DNA of 64,000 nt from JACCZX01 sp963786295. GTDB taxonomy: Bacteria > Pseudomonadota > Gammaproteobacteria > Burkholderiales > Burkholderiaceae_F. Numbering within the stretch: position 1 is the stretch's first letter; each line of letters starts with the position of its first letter. Below, piece after piece: positions 36,716-46,098 of this stretch. A program made the position numbers and the translations under genes. A model generated the notes under the pieces. That model saw only the letters and a list, made by a program, of their open reading frames with translations. It searched no databases and was not told the DNA's origin. The stretch spans positions 62,001 through 126,000 of the forward strand of contig CAWAYV010000034.1 in assembly GCA_963786295.1 (NCBI GenBank), in the 5' to 3' direction.

Positions 36716-37171
36716 ATGTCTGAACCCGACTTCGACATTGCTGCTGCGCATAAATACTTTGCGGCGAGCTGCTTCAATCGCGCCTGGGACTTGATCGACA
36801 AGACGCATCGGACACCGGACGAAGAGCGGCTGATGGTCGCGTCATGCCTGGCGAGCATCTATCACTGGAGTGAGCGACCGGATTGCAGCGATCAAAATTT
36901 GTCGGTCGGTTATTGGCAGGCGTCGCGCGTGTATGCGGTGGTCGGAAACGCTGCCGAAGCGCTGACGCATGCGAGTTTGGCGCTGAAGTTCAGCCAGGGT
37001 TTATCGCCGTTTTTTCGCGGTTTCGCGTACGAAGCGCTGGCGCGCGCCGAAGCTCTGACCGGCTCGGATGCGAAGGTGCGTGAATACATCGCGTTGGCGA
37101 GAGAGTTGGCGGCGCAAGTGACCGAAAAGGATGACCGCGATTCGTTGCTCAAAGATCTGGACTCGATTTGA
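36716..37171 (+). CDS. Protein of unknown function, helical repeat-like
   Basis: A 151-residue soluble protein with the ribosome-binding site GGAG 8 bases before ATG 36716. The sequence is mostly helical with repeated paired helices (HKYFAASCFNRAWDLID, then SRVYAVVGNAAEALTHASLAL and YEALARAEALTG), which resembles a TPR-like solenoid. I do not recognise a family. It is divergent from lexA with the SOS box between them, so it may belong to the LexA regulon. Confidence 0.75.
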   Translation: MSEPDFDIAAAHKYFAASCFNRAWDLIDKTHRTPDEERLMVASCLASIYHWSERPDCSDQNLSVGYWQASRVYAVVGNAAEALTHASLALKFSQGLSPFFRGFAYEALARAEALTGSDAKVREYIALARELAAQVTEKDDRDSLLKDLDSI

Positions 37172-37364
37172 CGTCTTGTGCGACGATCTTGCCAGTGGAA
37201 TTGAGCGTGATAGACTTCTTCGCCATCCAGGTTGAGTCGGCCAAAGCAGTGAGATCATCGTGCTTTATGGCCGGCAGCGTTGCCGGATCGTCCGATTCCG
37301 CGCTCGGCTTCTTGAACTGAATTTCAGCCGCACGAAGCGTACGTAATCCGAATTTTTCAAACAC
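37149..37364 (-). CDS. Possible small protein of unknown function
   Basis: An open frame of 71 residues from a GTG at 37364 in the roughly 300-base gap before scpB. The composition is protein-like (DDPATLPAIKHDDLTALADS, then STGKIVAQDV), with no membrane segment or recognisable motif. The frame remains open upstream without an ATG, and its end overlaps the preceding gene by 23 bases. It may be spurious. Confidence 0.25.
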   Translation of the reverse strand: MFEKFGLRTLRAAEIQFKKPSAESDDPATLPAIKHDDLTALADSTWMAKKSITLNSTGKIVAQDVKSSPDL

Positions 37365-37467
37365 CTTTGTTGTTTTTACGTCGTGCGCTGAGCGGCTAAG
37401 CGTGTTTCGGCGTTTCGCCGCGAGCGCAGTCGATAAAGCGCAACTGGCAACTCTCCATTCGGAGCTG

Positions 37468-38118
37468 ATGAATACTCAAGAAGCCAAGGTCGTGGTTGAA
37501 GCGGCGCTGCTGACTGCCGAGCAGCCACTGTCGATGCCTGAATTGCGTCGCCTGTTGAACGACGAACTCAACGCCGACACCGTGCGCGTGCTGCTTGACC
37601 AACTGCGCAGCGATTGGAACGGGCGCGGACTAGAGCTGGTGGCGCTCGCATCGGGTTGGCGTTTTCAAAGTGTGCCGGCAATGCGCCACCATTTGGATCG
37701 CCTGAATCCCGAGCGCCCGCCAAGGTATTCGCGTGCCGTGCTGGAAACGCTAGCAATCATCGCGTATCGGCAGCCGGTAACGCGTGGCGATATCGAGGAC
37801 TTGCGCGGCGTGACGGTGTCGAGTTCAGTAATCAAGACTCTCGAAGAACGCGGCTGGATTGAAGTGGTCGGTTATCGTGAAGTGCCCGGAAGGCCTGCCT
37901 TGTTCAGTACGACCCGAGAGTTCCTGGACGACCTCGGCCTGCGCTCGCTTGCCGAGTTACCTCCGTTGCAACAGGGTACCGGGGACGCCCCGGCAGAACT
38001 GGAGTTGCAATTGGCCGAAGCGCATTTTGCGACGCCGTCGGAGCAAGCGCCGCCTGCCAATTTCAAACCCGCGATTGAATCCTCTTTCTCCCCAACCGCT
38101 TCGCTTCCGATGTCTTGA
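37468..38118 (+). CDS. scpB: Segregation and condensation protein B
   Basis: A winged-helix partner of the SMC-ScpA condensin complex that compacts chromosomes. The 216-residue protein has VEAALLTAEQPLSMPELRRLL, then SRAVLETLAIIAYRQPVTRGDIEDLRG and RALFSTTREFLDDLGL, all family hallmarks. ATG 37468 (GGAG 7 bases upstream) is preferred to the longer frame from 37402. The stop overlaps rluB (TGATG), so scpB and rluB are coupled, a common arrangement. Confidence 0.93.
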   Translation: MNTQEAKVVVEAALLTAEQPLSMPELRRLLNDELNADTVRVLLDQLRSDWNGRGLELVALASGWRFQSVPAMRHHLDRLNPERPPRYSRAVLETLAIIAYRQPVTRGDIEDLRGVTVSSSVIKTLEERGWIEVVGYREVPGRPALFSTTREFLDDLGLRSLAELPPLQQGTGDAPAELELQLAEAHFATPSEQAPPANFKPAIESSFSPTASLPMS

Positions 38119-39707
38119 TGAGCGCTTCCCCTTCTCCCGACGAACAAGTTCCGGTCGAACCCCCTGAATCGCACGCGCCCGACGAGCTTGCAGATAACGA
38201 CGGCAACGTCGACGGCAATATCAGCGAGCCCGAACATGGCGTTGACGCCGACGAACCAGATGGAAACCGCAGCGAGCGATCGCCCGATGGCAATGGCCGT
38301 GCACCGCGACCGCGCGGCCGCCGCCGCCGTGGGCGCGGCGCTGGTAATCGCGATGATCGTGGCGACCGGGCTGAGCGCGTAACAGGGCCAGCCGGCATCC
38401 CTGTGGCACCTCCCGGCCCGCTCGCGCCTCTGGCCGGTGAAGGCGACGATATCAATCCCGCCGCGATGCCTGACTCTGCGTTATCGCGCGAGCTACTGGA
38501 GCGTGGCCGCCGCGCTGCCAAGCAAACGCAGCTAGCGCAATCCGACAAGCTGCACAAAGTACTGGCCGACGCCGGCATCGGGTCGCGCCGCGACATGGAG
38601 GAAATGATCATCGCGGGTCGTGTGTCGGTCAACGGCGAACCTGCGCACATCGGCCAGCGCGTGCTGGCAAGCGATCAAGTCAGAGTGAACGGCAAGCCGC
38701 TGGCGCGCAAGGCGCCGGGTCGCGCGCCGCGCGTATTGCTGTATCACAAGCCTGCCGGCGAAATCGTCACGCAGGATGATCCGGGTGCGAGGCCGACGGT
38801 GTTTGAAAAACTGCCGAAGGTTTCAGGTGGACGCTGGGTTGCGGTCGGCCGGCTCGATTTGAATTCCGAGGGGCTGCTGATCTTCACCACGTCGGGTGAG
38901 TTGGCGAACCGGCTGATGCATCCACGTTATGAAGTCGAGCGCGAATACGCGGTCAGAGTGTTGGGCGAAGTCACCGACGAGCAGCGTCAAAAATTGCTCG
39001 ACGGCGTCGAGCTGCAGGACGGGCCGGCCAAGTTTTCGCGGGTCGATGATGCGGGGGGTGACGGCGCGAATCGATGGTATCGGGTGGCGATCAGCGAAGG
39101 CCGCAATCGCGAAGTGCGCCGGATCTTCGAAGCGATCGGTCTCACGGTGAGCCGATTGATTCGCATCCGCTATGGCGCGGTTCAATTGCCGCGCTCACTG
39201 GCTCGTGGCCGCTACCAGGAGTTGGCGCCGGAGTGGGTGCAGGCCTGGGTACACGATCTCGGTATCGGCATCGATGAAATCCGCCAGCGCCAAGGTAGTT
39301 CGCCTGAGGGTAACCGCGGGCGTGGCCGAGGCGGTCGCGGTCAAGGTAATCGCGATGGGCAGTTCGGACCACAGGGCCGGCAGCCGTCGCAGAATTTTGG
39401 CCAAGCATTCAGCCAGGGCAACGGCCAGCCCGGCGGCGGGCAGAGCCAAGGATCGGGTCGCGGCCGTGGTAAGCCGCAGGGTAACCGCCCGCCGCGGCAG
39501 CCCGACCCGCTGACGAGCAGCGTGACCTACATTGCTGCCGGGCACGGGCTGCCGAACAACGGGCGTCCGGCGCGTTTCAAGCGCGGAAAGCCGCCCACGA
39601 AGCTTTTGAAAATCGCATCACGCAGGCACGCCAACGAGCTTGTTGTGGGACGGCCGATGCCCCATATAATGCGCGGCTGCTGTTTTTGGTCGCGCTGGTG
39701 GGGGTGA
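38118..39707 (+). CDS. rluB: 23S rRNA pseudouridine synthase B with disordered tails
   Basis: Makes a pseudouridine in helix 89 of 23S rRNA (position 2605 in E. coli). A disordered acidic then Arg-rich N-terminus (about 1-140) precedes an S4 domain (about 145-205) and the catalytic domain with GRLDLNSEGLLIFTTSGELANRL, which holds the catalytic Asp. A long Gly/Arg/Gln-rich C-terminal tail follows (from about 400). The last 50 residues overlap the promoter of the next operon and do not look like coding sequence, so the true end may be nearer 39610. ATG 38118 overlaps scpB. Confidence 0.92.
   Translation: MSASPSPDEQVPVEPPESHAPDELADNDGNVDGNISEPEHGVDADEPDGNRSERSPDGNGRAPRPRGRRRRGRGAGNRDDRGDRAERVTGPAGIPVAPPGPLAPLAGEGDDINPAAMPDSALSRELLERGRRAAKQTQLAQSDKLHKVLADAGIGSRRDMEEMIIAGRVSVNGEPAHIGQRVLASDQVRVNGKPLARKAPGRAPRVLLYHKPAGEIVTQDDPGARPTVFEKLPKVSGGRWVAVGRLDLNSEGLLIFTTSGELANRLMHPRYEVEREYAVRVLGEVTDEQRQKLLDGVELQDGPAKFSRVDDAGGDGANRWYRVAISEGRNREVRRIFEAIGLTVSRLIRIRYGAVQLPRSLARGRYQELAPEWVQAWVHDLGIGIDEIRQRQGSSPEGNRGRGRGGRGQGNRDGQFGPQGRQPSQNFGQAFSQGNGQPGGGQSQGSGRGRGKPQGNRPPRQPDPLTSSVTYIAAGHGLPNNGRPARFKRGKPPTKLLKIASRRHANELVVGRPMPHIMRGCCFWSRWWG
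39643..39670 (+). promoter_or_regulatory. Sigma-70-type promoter of the rimP-nusA-infB operon
   Basis: A TATAAT -10 hexamer (39665-39670) is spaced 16 bases from a TTGTGG -35-like hexamer (39643-39648). It lies inside the annotated end of rluB and about 170 bases before rimP, placing the terminator-like hairpin at 39763-39785 in the leader. Confidence 0.6.
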
Positions 39708-39762
39708 AGTAGTCCGGCACGGCGGGCAGGCAGGCCTGTCAAGAATAAGAATGGGCTAAGAA

Positions 39763-39785
39763 ATGGGCTTTACGGCCCATTTTTT
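39763..39785 (+). terminator. Terminator-like hairpin in the rimP leader
   Basis: A 6-base perfect stem (39763-39768 with 39775-39780) is followed by a run of T (39780-39785). It sits between the promoter at 39643-39670 and rimP at 39843, so it may attenuate operon transcription rather than simply end rluB. Similar hairpins precede rimP in related bacteria. Confidence 0.7.
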
Positions 39786-39842
39786 ATTTCCGAGCCAGCA
39801 TTTTGGTCGGGCACAGCAGCGCTGGGACTCAATTGAACGTAA

Positions 39843-40436
39843 ATGGCAGAAGTGACGAGCGATTTGTATCGGACGGTGGAACGCACGGTCGGCGGGCTGG
39901 GCTATCAGCTGGTCGACGTCGAGCGATTGGGCGGAGGGCTGCTGCGTGTGAGTCTCGATGCGGAAAATGGAATCGGGTTAGAAGATTGCGAGCGCGTGAG
40001 CCGTCAACTGTCGCACTTGTTTGCGGTTGAGCAGGTCGATTACCAGAGGCTCGAGGTGTCGTCGCCCGGTTTGGACCGCCGGCTAAAGGGAGCGCAAGAC
40101 TTCGCGCGCTTTGTTGGAAAGGAAATCAACGTTCAGTTGTATGCGCCGTCGATGGCGGCGGGTGGCCGTAAGCGATTGCGCGGCCGCCTGCTGCAACTGG
40201 TCGGCGGCAGAGGTGAAGAGCGGCTGCAGCTGCAGTTGACGACCGACGAAGCGTTGGCGAGTGACGTGCCGAAGCGGGTTCGTCGCAGCGCAAAACTACG
40301 AACACGCGCGGAGGCGCCTCCGGTCGTCGTCGAAATCGCCTTGGCGGATATCGACAAAGCGCGGCTAGTGCCGGAACTGGATTTTCGGCCAGCGCGTATG
40401 GAGCGTCGAAAGTGCAGGCGCGATGAAGATGGGTAA
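39843..40436 (+). CDS. rimP: Ribosome maturation factor RimP
   Basis: Needed for 30S subunit maturation. The 197-residue protein has the N-terminal GYQLVDVERLGGGLLRVSLD, then VEQVDYQRLEVSSPGLDRRLK and an SH3-like C-terminal domain (about 90-185), slightly longer than usual because of an Arg-rich insert around 105-155. nusA follows 27 bases later. First gene of the translation operon. Confidence 0.93.
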   Translation: MAEVTSDLYRTVERTVGGLGYQLVDVERLGGGLLRVSLDAENGIGLEDCERVSRQLSHLFAVEQVDYQRLEVSSPGLDRRLKGAQDFARFVGKEINVQLYAPSMAAGGRKRLRGRLLQLVGGRGEERLQLQLTTDEALASDVPKRVRRSAKLRTRAEAPPVVVEIALADIDKARLVPELDFRPARMERRKCRRDEDG

Positions 40437-40463
40437 TTCAGGCAGTTTGGGGAGCGAACGTAC

Positions 40464-41990
40464 ATGAGCCGTGAGATTTTGTTGTTGGTCGATGCGCTGG
40501 CGCGCGAAAAGAATGTGGCGAAGGATGTCGTTTTCGGCGCGCTGGAGCTCGCGCTTGCAACGGCGACCAAGAAACTGTTCGCCGAGGAAGACGTCGATAT
40601 TCGTGTCGCCGTCGATCGCGAAACCGGCGAGTACGATGCGTTTCGCCGTTGGCTGGTCGTGCCCGATGAAGCAGGCCTGCAGGAGCCCGGTCACCACATC
40701 ATCCTGTCCGACGCGCGTGAGCAGATCGCCGATATCGAGCTCGAAGAGCACATCGAAGAGCAATTGCCGCGGCAGGATTTGGGCCGCAGGTTTGCGCAGG
40801 ACACCAAGCAGGTCATCTTGCAAAAGATTCGCGACGCCGAGCGTGAACAGACCTTGAACGACTTTCTCGCGCGCGGCGACTTGATCGTCAGCGGTGCGAT
40901 CAAGCGCATGGACAAGGGCGACGCGATCATCGAAGTCGGCAAGGTCGAGGCACGGCTGCCGCGCAGCGACATGATCCCGAAGGAGAATCTGCGCATCGGC
41001 GATCGCATGCGCGCATACGTGCAGAAGATCGATCGCACCGCGCGCGGCCCGCAGGTCATCCTGTCACGCACGTCGCCCGAATTCCTGATGAAGCTGTTCG
41101 AATTCGAGGTACCCGAGATCGAGCAAGGCCTGCTGGTGATCAAATCGGCGGCGCGTGATCCGGGTGTGCGGGCGAAGATCGCCGTGTGGACCAACGATCG
41201 GCGTATCGATCCGATCGGTACCTGCGTCGGCATGCGCGGCTCACGGGTGCAGGCGGTGACCAACGAGCTCGCAGGCGAGCGCGTCGACATTGTGTTGTGG
41301 TCCGATGATCCGGCCCAATTTGTAATCGGTGCGCTGGCGCCGGCCAACGTCTCGTCGATCCTGGTCGATGAAGACAAGCATGCGATGGACGTCGTGGTCG
41401 ACGAGGACAATCTGGCGATCGCCATCGGCCGTAGCGGTCAGAACGTGCGGCTGGCTTCCGAGCTGACCGGCTGGCAGATCAACATCATGACCGCCGAGGA
41501 GTCTTCGACGAAGCAGGAAGGCGAGCAGTCGTCGGTGCGCGCGACGTTTGTGGAGAAGCTCGACGTCGACGAAGAAATCGCCAACATTCTGATCGGCGAG
41601 GGTTTCGGCAGCCTCGAGGAGATCGCGTACGTACCGGTCAATGAGCTGCTCGAAATCGATGCATTCGACGAAGAAACCGTCGAAGAGCTTCGTACCCGGG
41701 CGCGCAATGCGTTGTTGACCGAAGCGATCAAGCGCGAGGAAAACGTCGAGCAGGCCGAAAAAGATCTGCTCGAACTCGACGGCATGGATGCCGCGCTATC
41801 GACGAAGCTCGCGGAAAACTCGATTCGCACGCGCGATGACCTGGCCGAACTGGCGGTCGACGAGTTGACCGAGATGACCGGTATCGACGATGAGCGTGCG
41901 AAGACGTTGATCATGGCGGCGCGCGCGCACTGGTTCGCCGAGATGAAGAGCAAGAGCAAGAAGCAAGAGCAGGAAGTAGCGGGAAGGTAG
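40464..41990 (+). CDS. nusA: Transcription termination/antitermination factor NusA
   Basis: Binds RNA polymerase and governs pausing, termination and antitermination. It is 508 residues: an N-terminal RNAP-binding domain (about 1-125), an S1 domain (about 130-200), two KH domains (about 200-345, with GTCVGMRGSRVQAV and AIGRSGQNVRLAS), and C-terminal acidic repeats (about 365-490). No frame break is seen. infB follows 13 bases downstream. Confidence 0.96.
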   Translation: MSREILLLVDALAREKNVAKDVVFGALELALATATKKLFAEEDVDIRVAVDRETGEYDAFRRWLVVPDEAGLQEPGHHIILSDAREQIADIELEEHIEEQLPRQDLGRRFAQDTKQVILQKIRDAEREQTLNDFLARGDLIVSGAIKRMDKGDAIIEVGKVEARLPRSDMIPKENLRIGDRMRAYVQKIDRTARGPQVILSRTSPEFLMKLFEFEVPEIEQGLLVIKSAARDPGVRAKIAVWTNDRRIDPIGTCVGMRGSRVQAVTNELAGERVDIVLWSDDPAQFVIGALAPANVSSILVDEDKHAMDVVVDEDNLAIAIGRSGQNVRLASELTGWQINIMTAEESSTKQEGEQSSVRATFVEKLDVDEEIANILIGEGFGSLEEIAYVPVNELLEIDAFDEETVEELRTRARNALLTEAIKREENVEQAEKDLLELDGMDAALSTKLAENSIRTRDDLAELAVDELTEMTGIDDERAKTLIMAARAHWFAEMKSKSKKQEQEVAGR

Positions 41991-42003
41991 GGATAAGACA
42001 GTT

Positions 42004-44753
42004 ATGGCAAGCACAACCGTGTCCCAGTTTGCGACGGAGCTGCGAGTTCCGGCGCAGTTGCTGCTCGAGCAATTGAGCGCGGCCGGAGTACTGAAGCAGG
42101 CGGAATCTGACGCGCTGAGCGAGGACGATAAGTCGCGTCTGCTCGAGTCGCTGCGCAAGGCGCACGGCGGCGGCGGTGAGAAGAAAAAGATCACGCTGAC
42201 GCGCAAGCAGACGACCGAGATCAAGCAGGCCGATGCGTCGGGCAAGGCGCGCACGATTCAGGTCGAAGTGCGCAAGAAGCGCGTGTTCGTCAAGCGCGAC
42301 GGAGCTGCTCCTGAAGTGGAACCGGCGGCGGTGACCGAGGCTTCGGCGGCCCCGGTGATCGATGAAGCGGAATTGGCGAAGCGCGAGGAGGAAGCGCGAC
42401 GCCAGGCAGAGCTGATCACGCGGCAGACAGCAGCCGCGCGCGAAAAAGCCGATCGGGCGCAACGCGATCTGACCGATGCCCAACAGAAAGAACAGAAAGA
42501 CCTGAAGGCGGTGCAGGCCCGGCAGACCGAGGCCACCGAAGAGCTGGTGAAGGCCGAGCGCGCGCAAAAGGAGGCCGAACTGGTCGCGAAGCAGGCAGCC
42601 GACGCCCAGCAGCGAGCCAAGCGCGTGGTTGAAGACGAAGTCGCCGCCATCAAGACGATGATGGCCGCGCCGAAAAAGGCGGCGAAGGCTCCCGAAGCTG
42701 CACCGCTGGGCACATTGCACAAGCCGGCAGCGAAAACCGAAGCCAAGCCCGGCGCAAAGAAAGACGAGAAAAAGCCCGGCGTCAAGGAAATCAAGTCGGG
42801 CAAGCTGGCCTCCAGCTGGTCGGAAGAACAACAGAAAAAACGCCTGCTGAAGACGCGTGGAGATACGTCAGGCGGCGCCGGCGGTTGGCGCGGCCCGCGC
42901 GGCAATCGCAAGCAAGACCGGCACGAGGACTCCAATGGGGCCGCTGCCACGCCGATGCCGGTCGAAGCGGTCGTGCGCGACGTTGCGGTGCCGGAAACGA
43001 TCACGGTCGCGGAGCTTGCGCACAAGATGTCGGTGAAGGCTTCCGAGGTCATCAAGACCTTGATGAAGCTTGGACAGATGGTGACGATCAATCAGGTGCT
43101 CGATCAGGACACCGCGATCATCGTCGTTGGCGAGATGGGCCACACCGCGCACGCCGCGAAGCTGGACGATCCGGAAGCGCTGCTGGCCGAGTCCGCATCG
43201 GTGGTTGCGCCGAGCGAAGCGCCGCGCGAGCCGCGCCCGCCGGTGGTCACGATCATGGGTCACGTCGATCATGGCAAGACATCGCTGCTCGACTACATTC
43301 GCCGCACCAAGGTGGCGGCGGGCGAAGCGGGCGGCATCACTCAGCACATCGGCGCGTATCACGTCGAAACGCCGCGCGGCATCATCACATTCCTCGATAC
43401 GCCCGGCCATGAAGCGTTTACTGCGATGCGTGCACGCGGCGCGAAGGCAACCGATATCGTCATTTTGGTCGTCGCTGCCGACGATGGCGTGATGCCGCAG
43501 ACCAAGGAAGCGATTGCACATGCAAAGGCCGCCAACGTTCCGCTGGTGGTCGCGCTGAACAAGATCGACAAGCCCGAAGCGAATCCTGACCGCGTCAAGC
43601 AGGAGCTGGTGTGCGAACGAAGTCGTTCCCGAAGAGTATGGCGGCGAGTCGCCGTTCGTTCCGGTATCGGCCAAGACCGGCGAAGGCATTGATGCTTTGC
43701 TCGAGAACGTGTTGTTGCAGGCCGAAGTACTCGAGCTGACGGCCGTCAAGAATGGCCCGGCGAAGGGGCTGGTGATCGAATCACAGCTCGACAAGGGCCG
43801 CGGTCCGGTCGCAACGGTGCTGGTCCAAAGCGGAACATTGAAACGCGGTGACGTTGTTCTCGCAGGCTCTGCGTTCGGTCGTGTGCGCGCAATGCTCGAC
43901 GAGACTGGCAAGCCGGTGGCCGAAGCCGGTCCGTCGATTCCGGTCGAGATTCAGGGGCTGTCGGATGTCCCGGGTGCCGGTGACGAGCTGATCGTGCTGG
44001 GTGACGAGCGCAAAGCGCGCGAGATCGCGCTGTACCGTCAGGGCAAGTTCCGCGACACCAAGTTGGCGAAACAGCAGGCGGCGAAGCTCGAGAACATGTT
44101 CGAAGGTGGCGTCGACGGAGCTGCGGTCAGAATTCTGCCGCTGATCATCAAGGCCGATGTGCAGGGTTCGCAGGAAGCGCTGACCCACGCGTTGGTGAAG
44201 CTTTCGACCGATGAAGTGAAGGTTCAGGTCGTGCACGGACAGGTCGGCGGCATTACCGAAAGCGACGTCAACCTTGCGATAGCGTCAAAGGCGGTGATCA
44301 TCGGTTTCAATGTGCGTGCCGATCAGTCGGCGCGCAAGCTGGCCGAAGGCAACGGCATCGACGTCCGCTACTACAACATCATCTACGAGGCGGTCGATGA
44401 GGTGAAGAATGCGCTATCGGGCCTGTTGGCGCCGGAGCATCGCGAGCACGTACTTGGCCTGGTCGAGATTCGCCAGATCTTCCGCGTGCCGAAAGTCGGC
44501 GCGGTGGCCGGCTGCATGGTGCTCGACGGCGTCGTGCGCCGGACGGCGCAAGCGCGGTTGCTGCGCGACAACGTCGTGATCTGGACCGGCGAGCTCGATT
44601 CGCTGAAGCGCTTCAAGGACGACGTGCGCGAAGTCAAGGCGGGCTTCGAATGCGGGCTGAGCCTGAAGGGCTACGACGACATCAAGGAGCGCGATCAGCT
44701 GGAGATATTCGAGATGCAGGAAGTAGCACGGACATTGTCGTGGAGTAGCGTGA
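42004..44753 (+). CDS. infB: Translation initiation factor IF-2, one or two frame breaks
   Basis: GTPase that positions fMet-tRNA on the 30S subunit. An N-terminal IF2_N domain and a charged Ala/Lys/Glu-rich coiled region precede the G domain with GHVDHGKTS, DTPGHEAF and NKIDKPEANPD. At 43611-43615 one extra base stops the frame at 43692; dropping it restores NEVVPEEYGGESPFVPVSAKTG and the remaining domains to EVARTL. The end also lacks a stop in frame: the ORF runs on into rbfA. A second extra base would give the TGA at 44751-44753. infB is essential, so these are most likely sequence errors. Confidence 0.9.
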
Positions 44754-44758
44754 CGTCA

Positions 44759-45118
44759 ATGAAACCAGCAACCAAACCTGGGCGTGGGCTGCGCATTGCC
44801 GATCAGATCCAGCGCGATGTGGCGGAGATGATTCAGCGTGAGGTGCCCGTTCAGCGCGCGGGGTTAGTGACGTTGACCGGTGTTGAAGTGTCGCCCGACT
44901 ATGCACACGCGAAGGTGTACTTCACAACAATCGGCGCGCCGGTCGAAGCTGCGCAGCAGATACTGAACGAGAAGGCCGGCTACTTTCATTCACTGCTGTT
45001 CAAACGGCTGACGATTCACACGATCCCGCGGCTGTCGTTCGTGCACGATGAGTCGGTCTCGCGCGGCATCGAGATCGATCGCTTGATCGAGCAAGCCAAC
45101 AAGAATTTATCGGGATAG
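44759..45118 (+). CDS. rbfA: Ribosome-binding factor A
   Basis: A 119-residue KH-fold protein helping late 30S maturation. The core LRIADQIQRDVAEMIQREV, TGVEVSPDYAHAKVYFT and SVSRGIEIDRLIEQ matches the family. In the raw sequence it is in the same open frame as the end of infB, but ATG 44759 with an upstream GGAG and normal length point to a separate protein. truB follows 8 bases later. Confidence 0.92.
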   Translation: MKPATKPGRGLRIADQIQRDVAEMIQREVPVQRAGLVTLTGVEVSPDYAHAKVYFTTIGAPVEAAQQILNEKAGYFHSLLFKRLTIHTIPRLSFVHDESVSRGIEIDRLIEQANKNLSG

Positions 45119-45126
45119 GAGGGTGA

Positions 45127-46098
45127 GTGGGCAAGTCGCGCGGCGCACGCGGGGATCAGATTAATGGCGTGCTGCTGCTCGACAAGCCGGGCGGCATGAC
45201 CTCCAACGCCGCATTGCAGGCGGTGCGCCGGTTGCTGAATGCGGCGAAGGCAGGGCACACCGGCACGCTGGACCCGATGGCCACCGGTTTGTTGCCGCTG
45301 ACATTTGGCGAGGCGACCAAGTTTTCAGCCGATCTGCTGAACGCGGATAAGTCGTATCGCGCGACTTTGCAGCTGGGTATCACGACCCGCACCGGAGACG
45401 CCGACGGTGAGGTGATAGACAGGTGCGACGTTGCCGTTTCGAGTGCGCAGCTTGACGCAACATTGTCCCGCTTTATCGGCACTGTCGCGCAGGTGCCGCC
45501 GATGCACTCCGCGCTGAAGCGTGACGGCCAACCGCTGTACAAGTTGGCCCGCGAAGGAACGGAAGTCGAGCGAGCACCGCGACAGATCACGGTGCATCGA
45601 CTGACGCTGGTCGAGCACTGCGGCGATGCGGTGGTCGTCGATGTCGACTGCAGCAAGGGCACCTATGTGCGCGTACTGGCCGAAGACATCGGACGAGCGC
45701 TCGGATGCGGCGCGCATTTGACCGCGCTGCGCCGGACGCGGGCAGGGCGGCTGAGCGTCGACGATGCGGTGACGTTATCGGCGCTGGAGGCGATGTCACT
45801 CGAGCTGCGGCGGGCGCGATTGCTTCCGGCGGACGAACTGCTGGCGTCGCTGGCAACAGTGCGCCTCGATGACGTACTTGCCGAACGATTTCGGCAAGGG
45901 CAGCGCCTGGCACTCGACGCCGAGCCGCGTTGTGAGCGAGTGCGCGTGTATGCGGGTACGAATGAATTACTCGGCACGGCGACCATCAGCGAATGGGGTG
46001 TCGTCGAGCCGGAACGACTGATGTCGAACAGCGAAACGAACGACGAGATCTCTGATGAAACGCCCAATTCGCAACCTCGCGATCATCGCGCACGTTGA
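45127..46098 (+). CDS. truB: tRNA pseudouridine-55 synthase
   Basis: Makes pseudouridine 55 in the T-loop of tRNAs. The 323-residue protein has GVLLLDKPGGMTSNAALQ, GHTGTLDPMATGLLPL with the catalytic Asp, and DKSYRATLQLGITTRTGDADG, followed by a C-terminal PUA-like domain. Start is the GTG at 45127 with an upstream AGGAGG. The last 44 bases overlap typA in another frame, an unusual length of overlap that could reflect a late frame error at the truB end. Confidence 0.95.
   Translation: MGKSRGARGDQINGVLLLDKPGGMTSNAALQAVRRLLNAAKAGHTGTLDPMATGLLPLTFGEATKFSADLLNADKSYRATLQLGITTRTGDADGEVIDRCDVAVSSAQLDATLSRFIGTVAQVPPMHSALKRDGQPLYKLAREGTEVERAPRQITVHRLTLVEHCGDAVVVDVDCSKGTYVRVLAEDIGRALGCGAHLTALRRTRAGRLSVDDAVTLSALEAMSLELRRARLLPADELLASLATVRLDDVLAERFRQGQRLALDAEPRCERVRVYAGTNELLGTATISEWGVVEPERLMSNSETNDEISDETPNSQPRDHRAR

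Noticed and set aside
42004..45118. A genuine IF-2/RbfA fusion protein
   Set aside because: Normal-length RbfA with its own start and upstream GGAG lies at the junction, and IF-2 is already known to carry an extra base, so a second error is the simpler explanation.
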